A stretch of DNA of 35,289 nucleotides from Sphingobacteriales bacterium TSM_CSM (GCA_002212725.1 MTCR01000152.1:1-35289); one strand, 5' to 3'. Counted from the first letter of the stretch, positions 7,239 to 16,337 are shown. Notes: generated from the letters alone by a model not told the origin. Numbers and translations are program-made.

Positions 7239-8761
7239 GATGCAAACCTCCCTTCTTTAATTCGTTTTTTGTATGCAATGTAAACCAAATAAGAAACCCC
7301 CAGAAAAACACCCAGCAGCAACAGGCGCGCACCTACCACATATGGGTTAGATACGTCTATAATTTTCTTTGCCAAATCGGGCAGGCTGCCAATAAAAACA
7401 GCGCCTAAAAAAACGGGGGTAACATATTTAATTACGTATTTAAAGAACACCGGTATTTTAATATCGGCGCCCTGATTTATTTCGTGCCAGCCTTTGTCAA
7501 TGCCAAAAACCCAGGCAAATAAAATGGTTTCAAACAGAGCAAACACCACCAGCGATACGGTTCCGGCCCAATAATCATACTCATCAAAAACGCCCTCGTT
7601 AAAGAACAAAACAGTAGGCAAGCCCAACACTAAAATAGCTGCACCAAAAGCCCAGGCAGATTTTGAGCGCGACCAACCAAATTCATCTTGCATAAAACCC
7701 ATGCAGGGTGTGCCCATGGCCAAAGAGGAGGTAATACCGGCAAAGAACAACAGGCAAAACCACGCAAAACCCGCCATGGCAGATAATAGCGGCCCCCACT
7801 GGGTAAACAGGTAGGGCAATGTGCGGAAACCTAAACCAAGCCCCCCGTTTTTGGTCATTTCAATAACCGTATCAATGCCAAGGTAGCCAATAGCAATAGG
7901 AATTAAGATAGAACTGCCCAGCACCACTTCCACAAATTCATTCATCCAGCCGGCGCTCATGGCATTAAGGGCAATATCGTCTTTTGAGCGAACATAGGAG
8001 GCGTAGCATTGAATAGACCCCATACCCACAGACAGGGTAAAGAAAATTTGACCGGCGGCCGCCAACCATACTTTGGGTGTCCAAATGGTGCTGAAATCGG
8101 GTGTCCACAAAAAGTTAAGCCCTGTTATGCCATCATATACAGCGCCTTCGGAACCGGCTTTAAGGGTTACGCCTTTTATAGCCAGCAGAATGCCAAACAA
8201 AATTAACAACGGCATGCCTATTTTGGCTGCTTTTTCTACGCCGCCACTAAGCCCCCTGCTTAAAATCCAGGTATTCATAACCAGGCAAACCAGCCAAAAA
8301 AGAACAGGCTCATAGCCATGCACCAACGAAACATAATCAATAAAAAACTGGCTTACGGTATCGGCGCTTTGACCCATAAACGAGCCTGCCAGTGAATGGT
8401 ACATGTATGAAAGGGTCCAACTTTCCAGATAACAATAATAGGCTGCTACCGCAAGGTTGGTAAAAATACCAAAAACACCTATGTATTTCCAAAAGCTGCG
8501 CTTATCCATAGAATCTAAAATAAAGGGTGTGCTGTGGTGCCCCCATTTACCTCCAAAGCGCCCGCTGGACCACTCTATCCACAGCAGCGGTATGCCCATA
8601 AGCAGAAAACATACAAAATAAGGAATAATAAACGCTCCGCCTCCGTTTTGTATGGCCTGTACCGGAAAACGCAGAAAGTTGCCCAACCCTACCGCATTTC
8701 CGGCCATGGCCAATACAAGACCCACGCGCGAACCCCACGATTCTTTTGTTTTCAGTGTCAT
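7235..8761 (-). CDS. Neurotransmitter:sodium symporter (NSS/SNF) family transporter, 508 aa
   Basis: This is a Na+-coupled amino-acid carrier of the LeuT fold in the inner membrane. The NSS hallmark GNAVGLGNFLRFP lies at about residues 21-33 in helix 1, where substrate and sodium bind. Other family landmarks are GGGAFIIPYFVC, WIEWSSGRFG and the GMGSIQCYASYV region of helix 6. About 11-12 hydrophobic helices are visible, and the 508-aa length is normal for bacterial members. The stop overlaps the start of a 47-residue MetS-like gene, which favours a MetP-type (methionine/alanine-like) carrier, but the substrate is not readable from the sequence. The ATG at 8761 gives the expected N-terminus MTLKTKESWGSRVGLVLAMA. 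Confidence 0.95.
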   Translation of the reverse strand: MTLKTKESWGSRVGLVLAMAGNAVGLGNFLRFPVQAIQNGGGAFIIPYFVCFLLMGIPLLWIEWSSGRFGGKWGHHSTPFILDSMDKRSFWKYIGVFGIFTNLAVAAYYCYLESWTLSYMYHSLAGSFMGQSADTVSQFFIDYVSLVHGYEPVLFWLVCLVMNTWILSRGLSGGVEKAAKIGMPLLILFGILLAIKGVTLKAGSEGAVYDGITGLNFLWTPDFSTIWTPKVWLAAAGQIFFTLSVGMGSIQCYASYVRSKDDIALNAMSAGWMNEFVEVVLGSSILIPIAIGYLGIDTVIEMTKNGGLGLGFRTLPYLFTQWGPLLSAMAGFAWFCLLFFAGITSSLAMGTPCMGFMQDEFGWSRSKSAWAFGAAILVLGLPTVLFFNEGVFDEYDYWAGTVSLVVFALFETILFAWVFGIDKGWHEINQGADIKIPVFFKYVIKYVTPVFLGAVFIGSLPDLAKKIIDVSNPYVVGARLLLLGVFLGVSYLVYIAYKKRIKEGRFAS

Positions 8762-8958
8762 AGTTTACAGTTGGTTTGTTACTTGTACAAGTTTGGTTTT
8801 AGTTAAAATTGCAAGGCAATGTAATTCTTTTTGCCAATACCGATGCAATTTTACTAAAAAACTGACAAGTTGTTGTTTTTTTATGCTCAAATAAGCAAGA
8901 TTTATACCCGAAAGCCAAATAATACACACAAAATAACCCGAGAAAAGCGGCTTTACCC

Positions 8959-8966
8959 TATCTTTG
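8959..8966 (+). promoter_or_regulatory. Candidate -7 element for the 681-aa exported protein
   Basis: TATCTTTG matches TAnnTTTG and lies 52 bases before the ATG at 9019, giving a leader of about 45 nt. No TTG was found 19-21 bases upstream, so only the -7 half is supported. Confidence 0.4.
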
Positions 8967-9018
8967 ACATATTGCAACATAATCGCTTTTTTTAACCATT
9001 ACCAAATAAACCCGTTAT

Positions 9019-11064
9019 ATGCAAGTAATGCTCCGGTTTATCATAGTAGCGCTCGTTGGCCTGTTTTTTACCTGGCAATTGGGCTTGGCGCAAAACAAAA
9101 ATACTTATTACGATGCCATTAAACTGGCCGAAGCCGTAGAAAGCAACCAGGAAGACGCCTTTTACCGCATAGTGGCTGTTTATGCCGGAGTGCCCTACAA
9201 AAGTTTATCCGATAAAAAAGCCGTTGACGACAAGCTACAACAATCGGGCAATACCGTGCTGCTGGAATTTACCTACCTCTTTAACCAGCGCCGGCTATCG
9301 GGCAAAAACATTGGTTCCCTGTCATCGGGCAGCCGTGGCAATGCCGTACCGGGCGCAGCAGCTACCGGCGGCGCAGGGGCAGGTATCGGACCGCTTAGCT
9401 TGGCCGATGGCATTAGCCAGTTTATTGTTGACCGCGTAAAACAGGAAGTTCTGGTAGCCTTTTTTGAACAGTTTTACAATAAATTTTCAGAAAAAACCGA
9501 ACTGCAAATGCTCTTCCCCTCTACCTTTGATTATATGCAGGTGTTTGAAGACGCCGGTAAAGACATGGGTATTATGATTGACGTATTGCGAAATGCCTTT
9601 AAAAAAGACATGAACAACCTGCCGGCCACCTTTATGCGCGTTGCTCAAATGGATAAATACCGGAATTTTGTAAACGACCGTCCGGCGCTTAAAACCACCA
9701 TAGCCGTAGCAGCAGGTATTGGGTATTTGATTGATAACCGCGACCACCCGGCTGTGGTGATTGATAAACTTACCAAAATGGATTTTATAAAAAATTCGCC
9801 CAACGATAACCTTACCCGCTCCTTTAACTCGCTGGCCTTTGTTTCTAACTGCCTGCGCGATACACTTAACAGCCCCAACTCCTGGATTAGCAAACAACAA
9901 CTTGACTACCTGGAAACCGTACCGGCTGCACCGGCTTTGTTTATGGGGTTAAATATTCAAAAATATGGCGAATTAATTAACAACCTCGAAATTAACCCCA
10001 AAGAACTGCCCATCAGGTACCAATCGCACTTGTACTGGAACAACCTGAACAACAACACCGAAAAAGTGAAAATGAAAGAAGTTCTGGGCAGCTACCGCCT
10101 TAACTATTATACCTCCGAACTGCAACCTATTGCCGACTCAATTTCTAATGCCTCTTATAATATTTTCCGCCCTTATTTTAACGATTTTCTTGACCTCACC
10201 ACCAGTACCGATGAACAACTGGGGCAACTTAAAAGCAAACGCCGGAACGGGCAATCTTTTGATATTGATGAATTTATGGGCTATGTAAATGTTTTTACCG
10301 AAATGCTGAGCCTTAGCCTGAAAACATCGGCCTTCGGGTCGCCCGAAAACCAAAACGTTTTCCTTAAAATTACCCCGGTGCTTATAGATATGCGGCGGGC
10401 AGTCCAAAAACAAGATTACACCTCGGCAGTTATTGACCTGAATGTGCTGTTGCTAAGCGCCCTGCCCCAAAGCGAAGGGGTAAAAAACGACCTGCTCAAA
10501 TACAGCATGTTTATTGCCAATGTGGCCGGTGCCCAAAACTCGCAAGAACTGCACTGGGCTTTGGAAACCGCCGCCCTGCCAACGGGCAGCGCAAGGGTAA
10601 AACGCGAATCGCTTATCAACATTAGCCTCAATGCCTATGCAGGCCCCTTTGCCGGCGGCGAATACCTGCTTAACAGCCCCACTGCCGATGCCTGGGGGGG
10701 CATTGTTGGTTTTGCCGCACCTATTGGCATTGCCTTTAGTACCGGACTGGCAGGGGCAGGGTCTTTGTCGTTGCTGGCTTCGTTTTTAGATGTGGGCGCC
10801 CTGGTGAGTTACCGCTTTAGCGACCCCAATACCGGCGACCTGCCCGAAGTTACTTTTAAAAACATGCTGGCGCCCGGCGCCTATGTGGTGTATGGCGTAC
10901 CTAAATCGCCACTTTCTTTGGGTGTGGGGGTGCAATACGGCCCGCAAACCCGAAAAGTAACCGTAAACAGCGTAGAATCGCAAACATCGGCCTACCGCAT
11001 TGGCGTGTTTGCCGGCATTGATATACCTTTTCTTAACTTTTACAACAAACCGCAGCAGCCATAA
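9019..11064 (+). CDS. Exported protein of unknown function with outer-membrane-like C-terminus, 681 aa
   Basis: I do not recognise the family. A signal peptide (about residues 1-25, cleavage likely after LAQ) is followed by a mostly helical region. Near residues 100-125 there is a low-complexity Gly/Ala/Ser linker (AVPGAAATGGAGAGIGPLS). The middle 400 residues look alpha-helical without repeats I can define. From about residue 535 onward, alternating hydrophobic and aromatic strands with Gly (LNAYAGPFAGGEYL, GIVGFAAPIGIAFSTG, APGAYVVYGVPKSPLSLGVG, IGVFAGIDIPFL) resemble an outer-membrane beta-structure. There is no T9SS tail. Met4 (9028) is an alternative start. It may be co-transcribed with the small lipoprotein 167 bases downstream. 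Confidence 0.85.
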   Translation: MQVMLRFIIVALVGLFFTWQLGLAQNKNTYYDAIKLAEAVESNQEDAFYRIVAVYAGVPYKSLSDKKAVDDKLQQSGNTVLLEFTYLFNQRRLSGKNIGSLSSGSRGNAVPGAAATGGAGAGIGPLSLADGISQFIVDRVKQEVLVAFFEQFYNKFSEKTELQMLFPSTFDYMQVFEDAGKDMGIMIDVLRNAFKKDMNNLPATFMRVAQMDKYRNFVNDRPALKTTIAVAAGIGYLIDNRDHPAVVIDKLTKMDFIKNSPNDNLTRSFNSLAFVSNCLRDTLNSPNSWISKQQLDYLETVPAAPALFMGLNIQKYGELINNLEINPKELPIRYQSHLYWNNLNNNTEKVKMKEVLGSYRLNYYTSELQPIADSISNASYNIFRPYFNDFLDLTTSTDEQLGQLKSKRRNGQSFDIDEFMGYVNVFTEMLSLSLKTSAFGSPENQNVFLKITPVLIDMRRAVQKQDYTSAVIDLNVLLLSALPQSEGVKNDLLKYSMFIANVAGAQNSQELHWALETAALPTGSARVKRESLINISLNAYAGPFAGGEYLLNSPTADAWGGIVGFAAPIGIAFSTGLAGAGSLSLLASFLDVGALVSYRFSDPNTGDLPEVTFKNMLAPGAYVVYGVPKSPLSLGVGVQYGPQTRKVTVNSVESQTSAYRIGVFAGIDIPFLNFYNKPQQP

Positions 11065-11230
11065 AAAGCAACCCTGCGGATAAAACGCCACCGGCAGTAT
11101 GGGCAACCACCCCTTGTAGCTATTTGCAGGCCAACCCACGCCCGCCCTTAGCTTACACAGGGCAGTACCCAAACAAAAGCAATGTTGGCAGTTGGTTCTT
11201 TTAATTCAGGAAAACTTAAATTTTGGTAAA

Positions 11231-11536
11231 ATGAAAAACGGTTCCGGCTCCTTCTTTCATTCAAAAGCGGCTTTTTGGGGCTTGCTATGCTTGGTTTTGT
11301 TGTTAAGCGCCTGTGCACAGGTAACCGATATTGACGCCTGCCGCGCCACAGAACCCTACGGTTTTTTGGCCGGTTTGTGGCATGGCATTATTGCGCCCGT
11401 TTCGTTTGTTGGCAGCCTGTTTTCCGATAATATTGCCATGTATGCAGTAAATAACAACGGCGGCTGGTACGATTTCGGGTTTGTAATTGGCGCCGGCATA
11501 TTGTTTGGCGGTGGTGGTAATGCCGCCAAACGTTAA
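11231..11536 (+). CDS. Small lipoprotein with GGWYDFGF motif, 101 aa
   Basis: A type II signal peptide ends in the lipobox LLSAC (Cys about residue 28), so the protein should be lipidated and periplasm-facing. The mature part is short: Thr/Asp-rich start, GLWHGIIAPVSFVGSLF, then NNNGGWYDFGFVIGAGILFGGG. The phrase of a WHG..AP hydrophobic segment followed by an NNGGWYDFGF turn resembles a small lipoprotein family seen across Bacteroidetes and Proteobacteria, with no function I know. The ATG at 11231 is chosen over an upstream in-frame start at 11192 because only it places a basic n-region directly before the hydrophobic core. A strong hairpin follows the stop. Confidence 0.8.
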   Translation: MKNGSGSFFHSKAAFWGLLCLVLLLSACAQVTDIDACRATEPYGFLAGLWHGIIAPVSFVGSLFSDNIAMYAVNNNGGWYDFGFVIGAGILFGGGGNAAKR

Positions 11537-11558
11537 AAACATTGCCCTGTGGTTCATT

Positions 11559-11601
11559 ATTATCCTGTAATGTGTGGTTTAACCGCACATTACAGGATAA
11601 T
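11559..11601 (+). terminator. 43-nt near-perfect hairpin after the lipoprotein gene
   Basis: Arms 11559-11579 and 11581-11601 pair over 21 positions with a single G-U wobble (ATTATCCTGTAATGTG on the left). It starts 22 bases after the lipoprotein stop and ends 55 bases before the next start. The U-run is weak, so termination may be bidirectional or hairpin-only. Stabilisation of the mRNA 3' end is another possibility. Confidence 0.65.
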
Positions 11602-11656
11602 CAACCTATATTTAGTTCCGTTTTTAATCTTGCCCAACGCTTAACCATTACCGGTC

Positions 11657-12556
11657 ATGATAGTTCCGCCATTGCTGCAAAGGGGTAACCGGGTTGCCCT
11701 GCTTTCTACGGCGCGCAAAATTTTACCCCGGGAGTTAGCGCCCGCCCTGCCGGTTTTTGAAGAATGGGGGTTAGAAGTGGTATGGGGTAAAACCCTGCAA
11801 TTAGAACACCACCAGTTTGCCGGTACCGAAGCACAACGGCTGTCCGATTTGCAGCAGGCATTAGATGATGCGCATGTAAAAGCCATATTTTGCGCCCGCG
11901 GCGGCTACGGAACAGCCCAAATTATTGATGAACTTGATTTTACCAATTTTATCCGAAATCCAAAATGGATTGTTGGCTACAGCGATATTACGGTGCTGCA
12001 CAGCCACCTGCATACCCGACTGAAAACGGCAACTTTACACGCTACCATGCCCATTAATTTTGCCGGCAACACGCCGCAGGCATTGCAAACCCTGCAACAG
12101 GCATTGTTTGAAAAACCACCCCGCTATACCTTTGTGCCGCATGAACTAAACCGGCCGGGCATTGCCAAAGGGCAATTAGTAGGCGGCAACCTGTCTTTGC
12201 TTTATGCCCTTATTGGCACCCCTTCTGATATAAATACAAGCGGAAAAATACTGTTTATAGAAGACCTTGACGAATATCTGTACCATATTGACCGCATGAT
12301 GAATGCCCTGTTGCGAAGCGGTAAACTGCACCGGCTTGCCGGCCTTGTGGTGGGCGCCATGACCGATATGAAAGACAACACCGTGCCGTTTGGCGAAGAT
12401 GCCTGCCAGATTATTGCCCGATATGTGCGGCCGTTTGGATTCCCGGTGGCATTTGGGTTTCCGGCAGGGCATATACCCGATAACCGCGCGCTCATATTGG
12501 GCAAAAGGGCGCACCTTGAGGTTGGCGCAGAACACTGTGGTTTGCAATACCTGTAG
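11657..12556 (+). CDS. LD-carboxypeptidase, peptidase family S66 (LdcA/MccF-like), 299 aa
   Basis: This serine peptidase family releases the terminal D-Ala from cytoplasmic muropeptide tetrapeptides in peptidoglycan recycling; MccF-type relatives cleave microcin C. The sequence has the full S66 layout: GNRVALLSTAR at the N-terminus, FCARGGYGTAQIIDELD (78-94), GYSDIT with the nucleophile Ser109, LFIEDLDEYLYHIDRM with Glu202 and FPAGHIPDN with His272. These fit the Ser-Glu-His triad of P. aeruginosa LdcA. The length is typical and there is no signal peptide, as expected for the cytoplasmic recycling enzyme. It is convergent with kynureninase (63 bases between stops). LdcA is preferred over MccF on general context only. 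Confidence 0.93.
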   Translation: MIVPPLLQRGNRVALLSTARKILPRELAPALPVFEEWGLEVVWGKTLQLEHHQFAGTEAQRLSDLQQALDDAHVKAIFCARGGYGTAQIIDELDFTNFIRNPKWIVGYSDITVLHSHLHTRLKTATLHATMPINFAGNTPQALQTLQQALFEKPPRYTFVPHELNRPGIAKGQLVGGNLSLLYALIGTPSDINTSGKILFIEDLDEYLYHIDRMMNALLRSGKLHRLAGLVVGAMTDMKDNTVPFGEDACQIIARYVRPFGFPVAFGFPAGHIPDNRALILGKRAHLEVGAEHCGLQYL

Positions 12557-12619
12557 CAATTTACTTGCCCGCCATTCATTGCAGCAGGCGTTTGTTTCGG
12601 GCAAAGCTGTTTGCCGCTG

Positions 12620-13915
12620 TTATCCGGCAGTTTGCTGCAGGGCTTCCTGCAACAGGCAGGCAAAGCGGTACACGTCTTCGAAAGTGTTGTACAGGGGCAC
12701 GGGGGCAATGCGTATAACATTGGGTTTTCGCCAATCTGCCACTACACCGTTTTGGGTAAGGCGGTCAAAAACGGCGCGTCCGTTGCTGCCCGATATGAGC
12801 AAAGAAAGTTGGCAACCTCTTTCTTCGGGGTTTGTGGGGGTAATAATGGTAAAGGCATTGCCGCCGGCATGGGCATTTACCTGCAGGAGCAGTTGTTCAA
12901 GGTAGCCGGTTAATTGCAGGCTTTTTTTGCGCAGGCGGTCTATGCCGGCGTTGTCAAAAATTTCGAGCGAAGCGCGGTGGGCGGCCATGGGCAAAATTTG
13001 GGCGTTGCTTAGTTGCCAACCGGCGGCGCCGGGTTGCGGCACAAAATCGGGCAGCATTTCAAAGCGGGTGTTTTCGTTGTTGCCCCACCAGCCGGCCAGC
13101 CGTGGTAACCCAAGGTTGTTGCCGTGTTTTTCGTGTATAAACACACCGCTTACGCCGCCGGGTCCGGAGTTAAGGTATTTATAGGAGCACCAGGCGGCAA
13201 AATCAACATTCCAGTTGTGCAGTTGCATAGGAATGTTGCCGGCGGCATGTGCCAGGTCAAAACCGGCTATGGCGCCAACCCGGTGTGCGGTTTGGGTAAT
13301 GGCCTCCATGTTAAAAAACTGCCCCGAATAGTAATTGACCCCGCCAAACAGCACCAAAGCAAGGCTGCTGCCTGCTTGTTCAATGGCTTGCAGTATATCT
13401 GCCGTATGCAGGTGGTGTTGCCCGGGCTGCGGAGCAATTTCTATCACTGCCTCATGTGGGTTAATGCCGTGCCATTCTGCCTGACTGGCTACGGCGTATC
13501 TGTCAGACGGAAAAGCGGGCGCTTCAATAAGTATTTTGTACCGCTGTGCAGTAGGGCGGTAAAACGTGGCCATGAGCAGGTGCAGGTTTACGGTAAGCGT
13601 GTTCATGGCTACCACTTCGGTGGGCAGGGCGCCAACCAGCCTTGCCATGGCATTGCTTAAAAAATGGTGGTAACCATACCACGCATGCCGGGCATGAAAA
13701 TGTCCTTCCACTCCCAGCGTTTTCCAGTCGTTTAATTCTTGCTGCACATATTGTTCTGCGGTTTTGGGCTGCAAACCAAGGGAATTTCCGCACAGGTAAA
13801 TTACCTCTTCGCCCTTGGCATTAGCCGGTATGTAAAACAGTGTGCGAAACGCCTTCAGTTCATCGGCGGCATCGAGGGTGTGGTAGGTTTGGGGCAGTTG
13901 GGCAGTAAATTGCAT
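12620..13915 (-). CDS. kynU: Kynureninase, 431 aa
   Basis: This PLP enzyme (fold type I) cleaves kynurenine or 3-hydroxykynurenine to (3-hydroxy)anthranilate and alanine. Visible family features are YLCGNSLGLQPK (40-51), the Asp-containing PLP segment GFDLAHAAGN (218-227) and WCSYKYLNSGPGG with the Schiff-base lysine at Lys246. GGVNYYSGQFFNM near 191-203 is also characteristic. The length is the usual 420-430 residues. It starts nine bases after the stop of the 3-hydroxyanthranilate dioxygenase gene on the same strand, so the two enzymes of consecutive steps form an operon toward quinolinate and NAD (or tryptophan catabolism). Confidence 0.97.
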   Translation of the reverse strand: MQFTAQLPQTYHTLDAADELKAFRTLFYIPANAKGEEVIYLCGNSLGLQPKTAEQYVQQELNDWKTLGVEGHFHARHAWYGYHHFLSNAMARLVGALPTEVVAMNTLTVNLHLLMATFYRPTAQRYKILIEAPAFPSDRYAVASQAEWHGINPHEAVIEIAPQPGQHHLHTADILQAIEQAGSSLALVLFGGVNYYSGQFFNMEAITQTAHRVGAIAGFDLAHAAGNIPMQLHNWNVDFAAWCSYKYLNSGPGGVSGVFIHEKHGNNLGLPRLAGWWGNNENTRFEMLPDFVPQPGAAGWQLSNAQILPMAAHRASLEIFDNAGIDRLRKKSLQLTGYLEQLLLQVNAHAGGNAFTIITPTNPEERGCQLSLLISGSNGRAVFDRLTQNGVVADWRKPNVIRIAPVPLYNTFEDVYRFACLLQEALQQTAG

Positions 13916-13924
13916 AACAGGAGG

Positions 13925-14440
13925 TTAAGGTTGTTGCATAACGGTTCCGCACTGTTTGCAGGTGCGCAGCTCTTCCGATTGGTAAAAGGCGGTCATTACT
14001 TTGGGCAACTGAGTTTCAATATCGGTAAGGTCAAAGTAGGTTTCGTGCAGTTTGTTGCCGCAGTTTTCACAAAACCACAAAAAGCCGTCTTTTTCGCCGG
14101 GTTTGCGGTAGCGTTCAATAACCAGCCCAACGGTATTGGGGCCGCGCTGGGGCGAGTGGGGTACGCGGGGCGGCAGCAAAAACATTTCGCCCTGTTTAAT
14201 GGGTATGTCAACGGGTTTACCGTCTTCAATAATTTTTACCACAATATCGCCTTCTACCTGATAAAACAGTTCTTCACCTTCTTCGTAGTGGTAATCTTTG
14301 CGCGAGTTGGGTCCGCCTACTACCATAACTATAAAATCGTTGTTGGCATGATAAACTTTTTTATTTCCAACAGGCGGTTTAAGCAGGTGACGGTTTTCTT
14401 CTATCCAGCTTTGAAAATTAAAAGGTCTTGCAACAGGCAT
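13925..14440 (-). CDS. nbaC: 3-hydroxyanthranilate 3,4-dioxygenase, 171 aa
   Basis: This cupin-fold, non-heme Fe(II) dioxygenase opens 3-hydroxyanthranilate to the semialdehyde that cyclises to quinolinate. Iron ligands fall at the same residue numbers as in the bacterial enzyme: His51 and Glu57 in DYHYEEGEELFY and His95 in PRVPHSPQR. It has the extra bacterial C-terminal rubredoxin-like iron site, CENC (124-127) and CKQC (161-164), missing in animal enzymes. It is the first gene of the pair with kynureninase. Tryptophan dioxygenase and kynurenine monooxygenase are not in the window and must lie elsewhere if the route is complete. Confidence 0.97.
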   Translation of the reverse strand: MPVARPFNFQSWIEENRHLLKPPVGNKKVYHANNDFIVMVVGGPNSRKDYHYEEGEELFYQVEGDIVVKIIEDGKPVDIPIKQGEMFLLPPRVPHSPQRGPNTVGLVIERYRKPGEKDGFLWFCENCGNKLHETYFDLTDIETQLPKVMTAFYQSEELRTCKQCGTVMQQP

Positions 14441-14485
14441 GTTATTATTGGTTTTGTTTTTACAAAAAAGTCAAGTAGCTAAAAA

Positions 14486-14517
14486 TAAACCCAATTGGTT
14501 TGTGCATTTGGGTTATT
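14486..14517 (-). terminator. Intrinsic-terminator-like hairpin after the SPOR-domain gene
   Basis: On the minus strand AATAACCCAA pairs with TTGGGTTTATT across a loop of about 13 bases (core AACCCAA/TTGGGTT), and the downstream arm runs directly into a U-rich tail (TTTATTTTTAG). It lies 32 bases beyond the SPOR-gene stop and before the dioxygenase start, separating two minus-strand transcripts. Confidence 0.5.
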
Positions 14518-14548
14518 AAGTTGCGGCACAAGCAGGTGTGTAAAATAT

Positions 14549-15073
14549 TTATTTTTCAAGTTTAAGTGCTTGCTTAATGTCAATGCGTTTACCATCGAGT
14601 TTTGCCACAATAAAGGCATCTTTAATACCCATTCTTTGAATATCTTTTTTAAATGCCTCCGATTCGGAATAGTTCAGGAATTTGGCCAGGGTGTATTTGT
14701 CCAAGCCATCGGCTTCTTCGTTTTTCAGGTGGTCAAAACCCTGCTGGTATTTATGCAGGTTAAAGTATTTAAAGGCGCCAATCTGCACTTCGTAGTGCAG
14801 CCCATCATCGGTTATATTGCCGCCCACAATGGGTTGCGGGGTGGTTTGCACAGTTTCCAGCCTTTTTTGCAGGCTGTCGCGCTCTTGTTCCAGTGTGCGC
14901 ACCAATTGGGCGTTTTGCCCGGTGGTGAGGGCGTTGTAGGTATCTATGGTGGCAACAGCATCGGGGTTGGAGCGGTGATATTTTACCTGATGATAAACGG
15001 TATAAAAAAGCAAGAGCAAAAACAGCCCGATGAACAGATATAACCAGGTGGCTTCGTTTTGGTATCTCGACAT
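14549..15073 (-). CDS. Membrane-anchored SPOR-like domain protein, 174 aa
   Basis: The protein starts MSRYQNEATWLYLFIG and has one membrane helix (about residues 10-27), a periplasmic coiled coil (EQERDSLQKRLETVQ) and a C-terminal module of about 75 residues. That module (YEVQIGAFKYFNLHKY ... YTLAKFLNYSESEAFKKDI ... AFIVAKLDGKRIDI) has the alternating pattern and spacing of SPOR/peptidoglycan-binding domains: the QIGAF strand, a G/S..A..F..D helix and a final AFIVA strand. SPOR domains bind denuded glycan strands, often at division sites. The ATG at 15073 is preferred over an in-frame ATG 33 bases upstream because the 11 extra residues would only add a poorly conserved stretch. The assignment is by pattern. 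Confidence 0.8.
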   Translation of the reverse strand: MSRYQNEATWLYLFIGLFLLLLFYTVYHQVKYHRSNPDAVATIDTYNALTTGQNAQLVRTLEQERDSLQKRLETVQTTPQPIVGGNITDDGLHYEVQIGAFKYFNLHKYQQGFDHLKNEEADGLDKYTLAKFLNYSESEAFKKDIQRMGIKDAFIVAKLDGKRIDIKQALKLEK

Positions 15074-15239
15074 AGTGTGGTTCGGGGTTATAAATTGGCA
15101 TTGCAAAGTTTCCGGTGCCGGAAATTTTACAACGGGTTAACAAATAGCCAGGGCAAGCGTTAAAATCGGGTAATAAAAGTAGTGCTTTTTTGCATTTTGA
15201 GGCCTATTACCGCCCGAAAAAAACAATTTTCGTGCCTTA

Positions 15240-16337
15240 TTACAGGTATTGAAGGCGGTAAAAGCGCTGCTGACGGCTTAATTTAAGCGGTTGGCTGTTA
15301 TACCATTGTAAAAAAGTTTTAAACTCTACGCTGTTTTTTTTCAGCCATATGTCAAATTCATCGGGGTTTCCTTTTCTGAAAAGCCAGTAGGTATAGGCTT
15401 CTAAGTAGCCGGCGTCTTTAACCTGCCGCCACCAGTCAAAAACCAGATTTTGATAAGGCATGTTATAGGCCTTTGCCATCCAGTTATCTAAAAAAAGCTG
15501 GCGCAGGCGGTAAATAGCCTGAATGTTTTTGTTTTTCATTTCGGGTTTCAGGGCGTTGGTCATGGCATCATCTACCGCCACCTGAAACGGAGGTTGTTCG
15601 TTTTCTTCGCCGGCGCCCAGCATAATATACATGTGTGCCCTTTCGCTAAAACTTACCCAGTTTTGCCAGGTTGAATTAGGGTTTACCACCATTGCTGCCC
15701 GGTAGGTATCAAACAAGAGGCTGCTCATTTCTTCTGAACGGGCAGAGTTGGGTTCGAGGAGTATAAACAGTTCGCCATACAAAATGCCCCAAATTTTTTC
15801 AGATGACAGGCAATACAATTTGGCTGCCCAATAGTAATTGCTGGCAAAAGACGGGGCGTTTTGAATGCCCTTTTCCCAATACTCCACGGCTTCATCATTA
15901 TTGCCCGATTTGTAGGCCATACCGCCAAGTTCAAGGTAGAGGTTACCCGCATCGGGAAATTGCTTTATGCCGTCTTTGTAGGCATCGGTAGCGTTGTGGG
16001 GTTGGTTGCTTAAGTCATAGGCATTTCCCAGCAACTGAAAATAACGGGCATCGGGTGCTTTACCCCTGCTTACCGTCCGTTTAAGTTCTTTAATTACCTG
16101 TCCGTAATTTTTTTGCAGGTAGTAAATGTAGGCAGTTTCGTATTGGTAATCGGGGTTTTTGGGGTCTAATTTTCGGGCTTTTGCCAGCAAATCGAGTGCT
16201 TGTGTATAGTTTTGCTGTTTACCGGCCACATCAAGCGCCTGCCTGACAAGCGCCAAAGCCTCTTTTTTGCCTGCTTCGCTTTGTGCATTAACGGGCAGCA
16301 ACAAAAACAACAATATGGTAAAAACTACGGCGTGCAC
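15240..16337 (-). CDS. Exported tetratricopeptide-repeat protein, 365 aa
   Basis: A signal peptide (HAVVFTILLFLLLPVNAQ) leads into at least four TPR-like helical hairpins between about residues 25 and 175. Examples are YETAYIYYLQKNYGQVIKEL, YFQLLGNAYDLSNQPHNATD and LYLELGGMAYKSGNNDEAVE, each ending in the usual Pro/Asn turn. The C-terminal half (about 180-365) is aromatic-rich (MYIMLGAGEENE, LFLDNWMAKAYNMPYQN, WWRQVKDAGYLEAYTYWLF) and matches no domain I know. It is predicted to be periplasmic or outer-membrane associated and to act in protein-protein contacts. It is probably a single-gene transcript, with a -7-like element upstream. Confidence 0.88.
   Translation of the reverse strand: MHAVVFTILLFLLLPVNAQSEAGKKEALALVRQALDVAGKQQNYTQALDLLAKARKLDPKNPDYQYETAYIYYLQKNYGQVIKELKRTVSRGKAPDARYFQLLGNAYDLSNQPHNATDAYKDGIKQFPDAGNLYLELGGMAYKSGNNDEAVEYWEKGIQNAPSFASNYYWAAKLYCLSSEKIWGILYGELFILLEPNSARSEEMSSLLFDTYRAAMVVNPNSTWQNWVSFSERAHMYIMLGAGEENEQPPFQVAVDDAMTNALKPEMKNKNIQAIYRLRQLFLDNWMAKAYNMPYQNLVFDWWRQVKDAGYLEAYTYWLFRKGNPDEFDIWLKKNSVEFKTFLQWYNSQPLKLSRQQRFYRLQYL

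Noticed and set aside
7006..7332. 108-codon frame covering the MetS-like gene
   Set aside because: It is in another frame, Cys/Arg-rich, and overlaps the symporter C-terminus. The 47-codon frame with an ATGA overlap explains the region better.
13739..14482. 247-codon plus-strand frame opposite the kynureninase/dioxygenase pair
   Set aside because: It overlaps two well-identified enzymes on the other strand and has no domain of its own.
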